A stretch of DNA of 64,000 bases from the NCBI GenBank assembly GCA_003220685.1, contig QHTE01000052.1, positions 49,174-113,173 of the forward strand, given 5' to 3'. Within the stretch, counting starts at the first letter, position 1. Every line of letters starts with the position of its first letter. The DNA comes from Candidatus Rokuibacteriota bacterium. GTDB taxonomy: Bacteria > Methylomirabilota > Methylomirabilia > Rokubacteriales > CSP1-6. The notes under the pieces were generated by a model. That model made no database searches, was not told where the DNA came from, and saw only the letters and a list, made by a program, of their open reading frames with translations. Position numbers and translations under genes: made by a program. This document shows positions 18,492-27,239 of this stretch, one piece after another.

Positions 18492-20216
18492 CTATTCGCC
18501 GCCCGGGCCCTCCTTGGCGAGCGGCGACTGGACCTGCCAGAAGGGCGCGTCCTCCGTCGTGACCACGTCGAGGACGACCGGCTCCTTGGCGCCCGTCACA
18601 CGATCCAGCTCGCCCACGAGGTCCTTGATCGACTCGACGCGGACCCCCACGCAGCCCATGGCCTGCGCGATCCGCGCGTAGTCGTTGCGGCCGAGCTCGG
18701 AGGCGATGAAGCGGTTGCCGCGCCGCCGCTGCCCGTCCTTCACCCAGCCGAGCACGCTGTTGTTCAGCACGACGGTCACGACCGGGATCCTGTACTGGGC
18801 CGCGGTGAACAGCGCGTTCATGGTCATCGCGAAGCCGCCGTCGCCGCAGACGGCGACGCAGTCTCGCTCGGGGCTCGTGAGCTTGGCGCCCATCGCCGCC
18901 GGCAGCGCATACCCCATGCCGCCGATCGACGAGGGCTGATAGACCGTGCCCGCGCCCTTGCACTGGAAGTAGTGCGTCATGTAGAGGCGATTGGCGCCCG
19001 CGTCCATCGTGACGATCGCGCGCGCGTCCAGCCGGCGCGCGAGCTCGGTGATCACGCGCTCGGGTCGGAGCGGGACGGCGTCCGAGCGCTGCTCGGGCTC
19101 GGCGAAGTAGCGATGGAGTGTCTTGAGCTCGGCCAGGTGCTCCAGGCGGCGCTGCCCCGCCGTCTTCCGCGCCGGCGTGAGCCGCGGCCCCAGCTCGGCC
19201 ACGAGCGCCGCGAGCGCCTCGCGCGCGTCGGCGACGATCGCTTCCTTCACCGGGAAGTGGCGGCCGACGTTGAGCGGCTCCACTTCGATCTGCAAGAACG
19301 TCTGGCGGTCGGCGTCGAGCAGCTCCGGGTTCTCGAAGCACGTGTCGGTCGGCGCCAGGCGCGAGCCGACCACGAGCACCGTGTCGGCGGCCGAGACCAC
19401 CTCGTTGGCCACCGTCTGGCCCCAGTTGCCGAAGACCCCGAGCGCCAGCGGATGCACGTCGGCGATCGCGCTCTTGCCGGTCGCCGTCGTCGCCACCGGG
19501 ATCTTGAGGAGATCGGCCAGCTCGGCGAGCTCGGCCCACGCGCGCGAGGCGTGCACGCCGTTGCCGGCGATGATCACGGGGCTCGAGGCTCCGACGAGCG
19601 CCTCGGCCACGCGGGTCACATCGTCGGCCGCCGGGCGGAGGATCGCATGAACGAGATGCCGTCCGGTCGCGTGAAGGCGCGGCGGCCGGCGCGTCTTCAC
19701 GGTCGCGCCGAACGCTCGGCTGCCGAAGATCACGGCGACCGGCCCGGGCGTGCCCGTCGTCGCGTGTCTGACCGCGAGCTGGAGCGTTTGAACGGCCTGC
19801 TTCGGCTCCGAGACGGCCGCGGCGTACTTGGTCGCTCCCGCCAGCAGGTTTCTGAGATCGTGGTTGCCGTGCTCCCCGGTGCCGGCCTGGTACGGGGCGT
19901 GGTGCATGAAGGGGGCCATGTCGGTGAAGTCGCCCAGCAGGAGCATGGGCGAGGCGCCCTTCACCGCCTCGAGCGCGCCGAAGAGCGCGTTGCACGCGAG
20001 GAAGATTCCCTGGCCCATGACGACGCCGGGCTTGCCGGTGAGGCGGCCGTACATCTCGGCCATGATCGAGCCGACCTGCTCGTGGCGCACGAGGACCGTC
20101 TGGATCTCGCGCGAGTCGTGGAGCGCGTCGAAGATGCGGCCGGTGTCGCCGCCGGGCATGCCGAAGACGAACTGGATGCCGGCCTCCTCGAGGACGCGGA
20201 CGAGCGCGCCGCGCGC
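18492..20216 (-). CDS. Thiamine-diphosphate-dependent enzyme (acetolactate-synthase-like), 5' end lost at a junction
   Basis: TPP enzyme with PYR, central and PP domains. Visible features: the cofactor-activating Glu in LVRHEQVGSIMAEMYGRLTG, a central domain with VIIAGNGVHASRAWAEL, and the TPP/Mg motif CGDGGFAMT followed at the expected distance by VVLNN. The coding sense continues upstream of the first ATG (20159) as ALVRVLEEAGIQFVFG, clearly the normal start of the PYR domain, but no start codon follows: the frame runs into the 3' part of the MetE-like gene. The true start codon is therefore missing. Internal initiation at 20159 would remove part of the PYR domain. The substrate is unknown; decarboxylation of a 2-oxo acid is the family theme. 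Confidence 0.82.
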   Translation of the reverse strand, partial: ARGALVRVLEEAGIQFVFGMPGGDTGRIFDALHDSREIQTVLVRHEQVGSIMAEMYGRLTGKPGVVMGQGIFLACNALFGALEAVKGASPMLLLGDFTDMAPFMHHAPYQAGTGEHGNHDLRNLLAGATKYAAAVSEPKQAVQTLQLAVRHATTGTPGPVAVIFGSRAFGATVKTRRPPRLHATGRHLVHAILRPAADDVTRVAEALVGASSPVIIAGNGVHASRAWAELAELADLLKIPVATTATGKSAIADVHPLALGVFGNWGQTVANEVVSAADTVLVVGSRLAPTDTCFENPELLDADRQTFLQIEVEPLNVGRHFPVKEAIVADAREALAALVAELGPRLTPARKTAGQRRLEHLAELKTLHRYFAEPEQRSDAVPLRPERVITELARRLDARAIVTMDAGANRLYMTHYFQCKGAGTVYQPSSIGGMGYALPAAMGAKLTSPERDCVAVCGDGGFAMTMNALFTAAQYRIPVVTVVLNNSVLGWVKDGQRRRGNRFIASELGRNDYARIAQAMGCVGVRVESIKDLVGELDRVTGAKEPVVLDVVTTEDAPFWQVQSPLAKEGPGGE

Positions 20217-21321
20217 CCTCGGCCATCGACTTGAGCTTGGCCCAGGCGATCTCGGGCTCGACCACGTTGACCGACCGGGCGAACGTCGCCATGCCGCAGT
20301 CGGTGCCGGCGATCACGCGCTCGCGCCCGACGATCTCCGCGTAGCGGACGATCCGCTGCGCCACCAGCTCCGGGTGCTCGACGAAGTTGGTCGTGGAGTC
20401 GAGCACGCCGGGGATGATCAGACGGTCGTCCGGCAGCTTGATGTCCCTGAACACGATCCACTCGTGCTCGTGGCGCGGGTTGGCGCCCTCGAACGAGAGA
20501 GCCTGCGGCCGCGCCTTGAGCGCGATCGGCAGGATCTCCTTCAGTGGGATGTCGCGGTGGTGCGGGCCCTCGTAGTTGCCCCAGCAGAGGTGCAGGCGCA
20601 TGCGGTCGGGCGGGATGTCGCGCAGCGCGTGGTTGAGCGCCTCGACGTTGGCGGCGGCGATCTTCAAGAACTCGGCGTTGCTGAGGTCGGGGAAGGCCAG
20701 GTGACGTCCCATCGCAAGGTCGGGGCAGTCGACCTGCAGGATGAACCCCGCGCGGTGGATGGCGTCGTACTCTTCCTTCATCACGTCGACGAGGCGCGCC
20801 AGATACGCCTCGCGGCTCGGGTAGTGCTCGTTCTTGAGGAAGTGGGCGATGACGCCGGGCGAGGCCGCGGTCATGAACACGTCGGTCGGCTTCACGGACG
20901 ACACGGCCGCGGTGAGGTTGGCGACGTCCTTCTGCACCGCGGTGCGGTCCTTCCATTCGATAGGGCCGTTGCATGCCGGCCGCAAGATCGTCGAGCGGCG
21001 CTCCGACTTCGCGGCCGCCTCGGGGAAGTCGGCCCAGTCGGCTCGAGTCGGCACCGCGGCCTGTCCGCCGAACCCGGCGAGACGATGCCGCACGTAGGTG
21101 GAATAGCCGACCTTGCCCTGCTCGCCGTCGTTGACGACGTCGACGCCGGCCTCGACCTGCTGGCGGACGATGTCGGCGACGGCGCGGTGCACGCGGGCGT
21201 CGAAGGCCGCCTGCTCGGGGACGGTGCCGGCGTCGAGCGCTTCGAGCAGCGTGGTGAGATCGTTCGCTCGAGGCAGACTCCCGGTGTGGGTGGTCAAGAT
21301 GCGCTCTGAGCTCCGCTTCAT
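20206..21321 (-). CDS. Short MetE-like methyltransferase homologue, 3' end fused out of frame to the TPP gene
   Basis: Third MetE-like barrel protein. The ATG at 21321 is preceded by GAGGGAGG; the protein opens with RSSERILTTHTGSLPRA. Zinc-ligand positions are present: LHLCWGNYEGPHHRD, LSFEGANPRHEHEW and IAGTDCGMATF. Homology runs to LKSMAEGAR, where the paralogue at 11907 continues for about ten more residues and stops. Here the reading frame instead enters the TPP gene out of phase and stays open to 17782, giving a spurious 1200-residue ORF. The last codons, the intergenic spacer and the TPP start codon appear deleted within a GGCGCGCG-type microhomology at 20205-20217. A promoter is visible upstream at 21422-21450. 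Confidence 0.8.
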
Positions 21322-21421
21322 TGATACGCCTCCCTCGTTCTTCTCCGCTTCGCTACAGTCGCGCCATGAGCGACCCCAACGTCCACGCTCGGCGCGGCCT
21401 CCACCTTGTGTGAATAGCGGA

Positions 21422-21450
21422 AGCATAGTCTAGTCCCGCTGGCTCGCCAA
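21422..21450 (-). promoter_or_regulatory. Candidate sigma-70 promoter for the MetE-like/TPP operon
   Basis: On the minus strand TTGGCG (21450-21445) and TATGCT (21427-21422) are separated by 17 bases. The leader to the ATG at 21321 would be about 95 bases and ends with a strong Shine-Dalgarno sequence. Confidence 0.45.
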
Positions 21451-21530
21451 ACCGGAGGCTGGTTGCGCCGGATCGACGGTTGGAAGAAGATCGCCGTGGT
21501 GCTCACCCAGCGTTGAATGGTAGCGGCTTG

Positions 21531-21964
21531 ATGCTCATGCGCCTTGCCGTCGTGCTCGGTGTCGCCCTCGCCGCCACGTCGTCGACCGCCCTGGCGCAAG
21601 GGATCGGCGCGGCGTACCGAGGGACAGAACGTCACCATCGAGGCGCGGTTCGCCGACGGTCACACGGACCGCCTTGCCGCGCTCACCATGGATCTCGTCC
21701 GCCTCGACGTTCACGTGATCGTCGCCGGCCCGTCGACTGTGGCGCAAGCCGCGCGGCAGGCCACGGCCACGATTCCGATCGTCATGGCCGGCGTCGGTGA
21801 GCCTGAGCCATCCGGGCGGCAACATGACGGGACTCGCGAGTCTCCTGCCGGAGCTCGAGGCCAAGCCTAACAATCCCCTCCACGACGAGCGGGACGCCAA
21901 GAGCGCCGCCAAGTCGGTGGGTCTACCGCTCGTCATCGTGCGGGCGCGGACGCCCGAGGCGTGA
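21531..21964 (+). pseudogene. Decayed ABC substrate-binding protein (ABC_sub_bind/TrpX family)
   Basis: Remains of a binding-protein gene spread over three frames. A signal peptide (MLMRLAVVLGVALAATSSTALAQ) starts at 21531. The next frame carries EGQNVTIEARFADG and VRLDVHVIVAGPSTVAQAAR followed by TIPIVMAGVGEP, a pattern typical of this family. A third frame continues SHPGGNMTGLASLLPELEAK and ends with a shortened LGLPLVIVRARTPEA-like tail and a stop at 21962-21964. At least two frameshifts and the loss of well over 100 residues from the middle and end make it non-functional. It lies between the MetE-like promoter and the binding protein at 22034. Confidence 0.75.
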
Positions 21965-22033
21965 CCGAGGCGCGCCGCCAGGGCAAACAGCTCGTCCGCT
22001 GAGGGGGAAGAGCGCCTCAGTCGCGCGATCTTC

Positions 22034-23818
22034 TCAGCCCTCCCGATACCAGTGGGCGAGGTTCCAGAACGTGAGGTCCCAGCCGCTGATATCGGTGCCG
22101 CGCAGGCGGTTCGCGATCGCGGAGGCGGTGCCGCGCCAGAGGAACGGGATGATGACCGGCGTCTGGACCACCACGTCGTTCATGCGAATGAACAGCGCGG
22201 CGCGCTTGACCGGGTCCATCTCGGTCTCGGCGGCCTTGTACATCCGGTCGTAGTCGTCGCTGCGCCAGCGGGTCGAGTTGCGACCCGCCCACTTGTTCTC
22301 CCTCTGAGCGATCTCCCAGGAGACGAACGGCTGCATGAACAGCTGGGGATCGGGGGAGCCGTTGACGAGGCTGTACATCTGCAGATCGGCCGAGAAATGC
22401 GCGAGCGTGTCCGGGTTGGCCGGGTCGGTGGAGAAGTACACCGAGGGGACGACCGCCTTCACCTCGAGCTCGATCCCGATCTTGGCCGCCGCTTGCTTGA
22501 CGACGGCCTGGGTCTTCTGGCGTGGTGAATTGATCGAGGTCTGGAAGAGCATGCGCAGGCGCTGGCCGTCCTTCGTGCGCACGCCGTCGCCGCCGCGTTT
22601 CCATCCCGCGTCGTCCAGCACCTTCGCCGCCTTCTCGGGATTGAACTCCCAGCGCGTGTTCCTGGATCGAAACGCCGGCGGCGCGTTGAGATAGTTCGCC
22701 GTGGCCTGGCCGTGCCGGCCGTAGATCTGCTCCTGGATCGCGGCGCGGTCGACCAGCAGGCTCAGCGCGCTGCGCACGGCCGGATCGCTCATGAAGGGAT
22801 GGGGCGCCTTGACGCTCGCTCGCTCGCCGTCGACCTCCTTCAAGGGATCGGAGAAATTGAACAGGATCTGCTCGATGCCGCCGCCCCAGGCGATGTCGAG
22901 CCGCCCCTTGCCGCCCTGCTCCATCCGCCGGAGCACGTCGTCCTCCACCTGCATGTTCCAGGCGAAGTCGTACTCGCCGGTCTGGATCACCGCGCGCGCC
23001 GCGGACACGGCGTCGCCGCCGCCCTTCATCTCGAGCCGATCGAAGAACGGCCAGTTCGCCTCGTGATAGCCGGAGAAGATCTCGGCGCGGACGATGTCCC
23101 CGGGCTTGAATTCCACGAAGCGGTAGGGCCCGGTGCCGATGGGCTTGAGGTTGGCGGGCGCCTCGCGCGACTTCGCACCCTTGAACGACGCGAACACGTG
23201 TCGGGGCACGATGCTGCTGAATGCCTTGGCCCAGAACGGGTTCGGGGTCTTGTAGACGATCTTGATGGTGTGTTGATCCGGCTTGTCGATCCGCGCGATG
23301 TCGCGGTAGGCGCCCGTCGTCGTCGCGGCCGTCGCCGGGTCGGTCACGTACTCCCAGGTGAAGACGACGTCGTCCGCCGTGAACGGCCTGCCGTCGTGCC
23401 ACTGAACGCCCTTCTTGAGCTTCACGACGACGGAGAGCCCGTCACGCGCGATGCCACCGTTCTCGACTGTCGGGATCTCGGCGGCCAGGTTCGGGACCAG
23501 CTTACCGTCGGGATCGAACGACACGAGCCCCTCGTAAAAGATCCGCGAGGCGTCGGCGTCCTTGGCTCCGGTCGCCAGGTGCGGGTTCAGGATCGTCGGC
23601 GCCTGCCACCAGAGCGTCTTCAGCTCACCGCCGCCGCCCCGGCGCGTCGGCGTGAACGTCGATCGCCGCGGCTGCGCGTGGCCTGGCCGCGCCCCGATCA
23701 GCTCGGCGATCATCGGCGCCGCCAACCCGAGCCCGAGGAGCGTCCGCGCGAACTCGCGGCGGTCGAGCGAGCCCCCGCGAACCCGGCGAAGCGATTCGGC
23801 AAGCTCCCGCTCGTCCAT
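22034..23818 (-). CDS. ABC transporter substrate-binding protein, family 5, with Tat-like signal
   Basis: Peptide-type binding protein of about 594 residues. The N-terminus has a short acidic leader (MDERELAESLRRV), then RREFARTLLGLGLAAPMIAEL, a twin-arginine-like export signal with a long n-region. Family blocks: TLWWQAPTILNPHLATGAKD, LKKGVQWHDGRPFTADDV and IGTGPYRFVEFKPGD. The ATG at 23818 follows AGGAGG by about nine bases. It stands alone on its strand: no permease or ATPase follows, only the pseudogene region. It is divergent from a second, unrelated family 5 binding protein at 23892, whose permeases it might share. The ligand is unknown. Confidence 0.9.
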   Translation of the reverse strand: MDERELAESLRRVRGGSLDRREFARTLLGLGLAAPMIAELIGARPGHAQPRRSTFTPTRRGGGGELKTLWWQAPTILNPHLATGAKDADASRIFYEGLVSFDPDGKLVPNLAAEIPTVENGGIARDGLSVVVKLKKGVQWHDGRPFTADDVVFTWEYVTDPATAATTTGAYRDIARIDKPDQHTIKIVYKTPNPFWAKAFSSIVPRHVFASFKGAKSREAPANLKPIGTGPYRFVEFKPGDIVRAEIFSGYHEANWPFFDRLEMKGGGDAVSAARAVIQTGEYDFAWNMQVEDDVLRRMEQGGKGRLDIAWGGGIEQILFNFSDPLKEVDGERASVKAPHPFMSDPAVRSALSLLVDRAAIQEQIYGRHGQATANYLNAPPAFRSRNTRWEFNPEKAAKVLDDAGWKRGGDGVRTKDGQRLRMLFQTSINSPRQKTQAVVKQAAAKIGIELEVKAVVPSVYFSTDPANPDTLAHFSADLQMYSLVNGSPDPQLFMQPFVSWEIAQRENKWAGRNSTRWRSDDYDRMYKAAETEMDPVKRAALFIRMNDVVVQTPVIIPFLWRGTASAIANRLRGTDISGWDLTFWNLAHWYREG

Positions 23819-23891
23819 CCTGTGGCCTCCTGTGGCCGTCAGTATGCGCCCTCTTGACGCCGGTGGGTCTCCCGGCAGAGGATTGGGCCTC

Positions 23892-25481
23892 ATGCCGCTC
23901 TCGCGCTCTTCGCGCCTCACGCTCGTCTTCGCGTGTGTCCTGGCCCTGCTGGGGACGACCTCCGCGGCCAACGCGCAGGGCGGCGGCTCGCTGGTGATCG
24001 CGCTCGACCAGGAGCCGCCGACGCTCGACCCGCACGCGTCGCCCTCCGCGGTGACCTTCCAGATCATCGCCTCGGTCACGGAGAACCTGGTCTACCGCGG
24101 GCTCGACGGCAAGCTCGTGCCGTGGCTCGCCGAGTCGTGGACGAGCGCGCGCGACGGCAGGAGCGTGACCTTCAAGCTGCGTCGCGACGTGAAGTTCCAC
24201 GACGGGACCCCGTTCAACGCCGACGCGGTCAAGTTCAACTTCGACCGGATCGTCGACCCGAAGTTCAAGGCGGGCGGCTCGCGCTCCGCCCTGGCCGGCT
24301 ATGCCGGGTCGAAGGTGCTCGACGAGTTCACCGTGCAGGTGAGCTTCGAGAACCCGTACGCGCCGTTTCTGGCGTACGCGGCGGGGGGCACGCTCGGCAT
24401 CGTCTCGCCCAAGGCCGTTCGCGAGACGGGCGACTTGGTCCACACGCGTCCGGTCGGCAGCGGGCCGTTCATGATCAAGGACTACGTGGCGAAGGACCGC
24501 ACCACGATGGTCAAGAACCCCGCGTACACGCGCAAGGCGCCATGGAGCGACAGGGCCGGCGGAGCGCTGGTCGACACGGTCGTGTGGAAGTTCGTGCCCG
24601 AGGCCGGCACCCGCGTGACGACGCTCGAGAGCGGCGAGACTCAGGGCGTCTATCTGGTCCCGGCCCAGTCGCTGCCGCGCATCGAGAAGAACACCGCGAT
24701 GCGCGTCGACAAGATCCCCTACCCGGGCGCGCCGCGCATCTGGCTCCTGAACATCACGAAGCCGCCGCTCGATGACGTGAAGGTCCGCCGGGCGCTCAAC
24801 TACGCGGTCGACAAGGAGGCGCTCCTCGCCACCGTCTACAAGGGCATCGCCCTCAAGGCCTTCGCGCCGCTCACCGCGGCCATGCTCGACGACCCGACTC
24901 TGCGCCAGGCGTACCCGTTCGATCCGGCGAAGGCGCAGGCGCTGCTCGCCGAAGCGGGCTGGCAGCCCGGCGCCGAGGGGATCCGCACGAAGGCCGGCGC
25001 GCGGCTCGAGATCGTCCTGAACGCGATCGAGTACGGCGGCGGCCCCGAGCCGACGGCGCAGCTCATCCAATCCTCGCTGCGCGAGGTGGGCGTCGACGTC
25101 AAGATCAAGGCGCAGGCGCGGCCGCCCTGGTACGAGGACAACTACCGCTGCGCCACCCACGGGCCGGTCATGTTCTTGCGCGCCACCGATCCCGACGGGC
25201 TCTATCCGCTCTTCCACTCGTCGCTGGTCGGCGGCAACTTCAACTGGTCGTGCGTGAAGAACGCCAAGCTGGACCAGCTGCTCGAGCACGGGCGGCGCGA
25301 GTTCGACCCGGCCAAGCGCCGCGCGATCTACCTGGCGATCGAGCAGATGGCGCTCGACGAGGCGCTCACGGTGCCGCTGCTCGACGAGCTCTCGGTGTGG
25401 GCCTTCCGCGCCGGCGTCCGCGGCGTGAAGTACAACTTTGCCACGTATCCCGTCCTGAGCGACGCCGCCATCCAGAAATAG
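23892..25481 (+). CDS. ABC transporter substrate-binding protein, family 5 (Sec signal)
   Basis: Peptide-type binding protein, about 529 residues, first gene of a three-gene importer unit. A Sec signal peptide (LTLVFACVLALLGTTSA, cleavage near ANAQG) is followed by family blocks LDQEPPTLDPHASPSAV, KLRRDVKFHDGTPFNADAV and PVGSGPFMIKDYVAKD. The ATG at 23892 is chosen because it begins at the signal peptide and has AGAGGA upstream; longer upstream frames overlap the divergent gene. Its stop codon abuts the GTG of the DppB-like permease, indicating translational coupling. No ATPase follows the permeases. The C-terminal half (SSLVGGNFNWSC) is ordinary for the family. Confidence 0.92.
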   Translation: MPLSRSSRLTLVFACVLALLGTTSAANAQGGGSLVIALDQEPPTLDPHASPSAVTFQIIASVTENLVYRGLDGKLVPWLAESWTSARDGRSVTFKLRRDVKFHDGTPFNADAVKFNFDRIVDPKFKAGGSRSALAGYAGSKVLDEFTVQVSFENPYAPFLAYAAGGTLGIVSPKAVRETGDLVHTRPVGSGPFMIKDYVAKDRTTMVKNPAYTRKAPWSDRAGGALVDTVVWKFVPEAGTRVTTLESGETQGVYLVPAQSLPRIEKNTAMRVDKIPYPGAPRIWLLNITKPPLDDVKVRRALNYAVDKEALLATVYKGIALKAFAPLTAAMLDDPTLRQAYPFDPAKAQALLAEAGWQPGAEGIRTKAGARLEIVLNAIEYGGGPEPTAQLIQSSLREVGVDVKIKAQARPPWYEDNYRCATHGPVMFLRATDPDGLYPLFHSSLVGGNFNWSCVKNAKLDQLLEHGRREFDPAKRRAIYLAIEQMALDEALTVPLLDELSVWAFRAGVRGVKYNFATYPVLSDAAIQK

Positions 25482-26405
25482 GTGCTGATCTACCTGGCCC
25501 GGCGGATCCTCGCCGTCGTGCCCGTGCTGTTCGGCGTCACCTTGGCCGTCTTCAGCATGCTGTTCCTGGTGCCCGGCGACCCCGTCAAGATGATGCTCGC
25601 CGAGTTCGTCACCTCGCCCGATCAGATCGCCCAGATGCGCGCGCAGCTGCATCTGGACGAGCCGCTGCCGCAGCAGTACGGCCGGTTCGTCGCCAACGCG
25701 CTCCGCGGCGACCTCGGCACCTCGATCCGGAGCCGCAGACTGGTCGCGACCGAGATCGCCGAGAACGTCGGCAACACCGCCCAGCTGGCGCTGGCCAGCA
25801 TGGCGGTGGCGGTCGCCATAGGCGTGCCGCTCGGCCTCCTGGCTGCGCTCTTCCGCAACACGTGGCTCGACGTCGGGTCGATGGTGGTGGCGCTGCTCGG
25901 TGTGTCGATGCCGAGCTTCTGGCTGGGGCTCCTGCTGATCTTCGTCTTCTCGCTTCACCTGGCGTGGTTCCCGGCCACCGGCGGTGGCGATCTCCTGCAC
26001 CTCGTGCTGCCGAGCCTGACGCTCGGGACGATTGCGTCGGCGATCATCGCGCGCCTCACGCGCTCGAGCATGCTCGAGGTGCTGGGCCAGGACTACGTTC
26101 GCACCGCGCGGGCCAAGGGCCTGGCCTGGTGGGGCGTGGTCGTCCGTCACGCCCTCAAGAACGCGCTGATCCCGGTGATCACGATCTTCGGGCTGCAGTT
26201 CGGAAATCTGCTGGCTGGCGCCGTCATCGTCGAGACCGTATTCAGCCGGCCCGGCCTGGGACGCCTGATCGTGGGCGGGATCCTCGCGAAGGACTTTCCG
26301 CTCGTGCAGGGCACCGTGCTGTTCATCGCGGCGTTCTACGTCATGATCAACGTGCTCGTCGACGTCGCGTACGCATTCGTCGACCCGCGGATCCGCGTTG
26401 GCTGA
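25482..26405 (+). CDS. Peptide/nickel-type ABC transporter permease (DppB family)
   Basis: Permease, 307 residues, starting with GTG directly after the binding-protein stop codon. DppB features: YLARRILAVVPVLFGVTLAV first helix, LVPGDPVKMML, a periplasmic loop ending GDLGTSIRSRR, six hydrophobic segments, and the EAA-like YVRTARAKGLAWWGVVVRHA loop. The C-terminal VDPRIRVG is typical. It overlaps the DppC-like gene by 8 bp. Together with 23892 and 26398 it makes a binding-protein/permease pair lacking its own ATPases. Confidence 0.93.
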   Translation: MLIYLARRILAVVPVLFGVTLAVFSMLFLVPGDPVKMMLAEFVTSPDQIAQMRAQLHLDEPLPQQYGRFVANALRGDLGTSIRSRRLVATEIAENVGNTAQLALASMAVAVAIGVPLGLLAALFRNTWLDVGSMVVALLGVSMPSFWLGLLLIFVFSLHLAWFPATGGGDLLHLVLPSLTLGTIASAIIARLTRSSMLEVLGQDYVRTARAKGLAWWGVVVRHALKNALIPVITIFGLQFGNLLAGAVIVETVFSRPGLGRLIVGGILAKDFPLVQGTVLFIAAFYVMINVLVDVAYAFVDPRIRVG

Positions 26406-27237
26406 GGGACCGAATCTGGCCCGCCGGCTGGTCCGCCATCGCGGCGCGGTCGCCGGCCTCGCGATCCTGAGCGCCCTCGGGCTCCTGGCCCTCGGCGCGC
26501 CCTGGCTCAGCCCGCGCGATCCGATCAAGACCTCGCCGCGGACGGCGCTTCAGGCGCCCGGGTCGGGTTATCTCTTGGGCAGCGACCAGTTCGGCCGCGA
26601 CGTGGCGAGCCGCGTGCTGCACGGCGCCAGGATCTCGCTGGTCGTCGGGCTCATCTCCGTCTCGATCGCGGTCGGGATCGGCGCCCCGATCGGTCTCGTC
26701 TCCGGCTACTACGGCAGCCGGCTCGACGCGGTACTGATGCGGGTGATCGACGTGCTGCTGGCGTTCCCGGGAATCCTGCTCGCGCTGGCGATCGTGAGCG
26801 TGCTGACGCCGGGCCTCGGCAACGTGATGATCGCGGTCGGCCTCGCCGCGGTGCCGACCTACGCGCGACTGGTGCGTGCCAGCGTCCTCTCGGCGCGTGA
26901 GCAGGTGTACGTCGAGGCCGCGCGGGCGATCGGCGGCCGCGACCGCACGATCCTCACACGCTACATCCTGCCCAACGTGGTAGCACCGCTGATCGTGACC
27001 GCCACCCTTGGTCTCGGCACGGCGATTTTGTCGGCCGCCGCGCTCAGCTTCCTCGGGCTCGGCAGCCAGCCGCCGACCGCGGAGTGGGGCCGGATGCTCG
27101 CCGAGGGGCGCGACTATTTGCGCGAGGCCTGGTGGATCTCGACCTTCCCCGGACTCGGCATCATGCTGACGGTGCTCGCGATGAACTTACTCGGCGATGG
27201 CCTGCGCGACCTGCTCGACCCGCGCCTCAAAGTTTGA
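26398..27237 (+). CDS. Peptide/nickel-type ABC transporter permease (DppC family)
   Basis: Second permease, 279 residues, with a TTG start inside the DppB-like gene's end. Hallmarks: APWLSPRDPIKTSPRTALQ, LLGSDQFGRDVASRVLHG, an EAA-type loop (YVEAARAIGGRDRTILTRYI, about residues 170-189) and the common end LLGDGLRDLLDPRLKV. Last gene of the unit; a DinB-family gene converges on it 2 bp downstream. Confidence 0.93.
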   Translation: MAEGPNLARRLVRHRGAVAGLAILSALGLLALGAPWLSPRDPIKTSPRTALQAPGSGYLLGSDQFGRDVASRVLHGARISLVVGLISVSIAVGIGAPIGLVSGYYGSRLDAVLMRVIDVLLAFPGILLALAIVSVLTPGLGNVMIAVGLAAVPTYARLVRASVLSAREQVYVEAARAIGGRDRTILTRYILPNVVAPLIVTATLGLGTAILSAAALSFLGLGSQPPTAEWGRMLAEGRDYLREAWWISTFPGLGIMLTVLAMNLLGDGLRDLLDPRLKV

Positions 27238-27239
27238 CC

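Noticed and set aside
17782-21426. A single open frame of about 1214 codons
   Set aside because: It is the MetE-like gene read out of phase into the TPP enzyme gene after the junction; past position 20206 the translation is an Arg/Gly-rich shadow without family motifs.
21454-21516. Short frame ending GWLRRIDGWKKIAVVLTQR and a stop, like a SnoaL-type protein tail
   Set aside because: It is only about 20 codons of resemblance with no upstream remainder; it may be a fossil but is not supportable as a feature.
23819-23891. TTGACG in the gap between divergent binding-protein genes as a promoter
   Set aside because: No -10 element lies 16-18 bases downstream in either direction.
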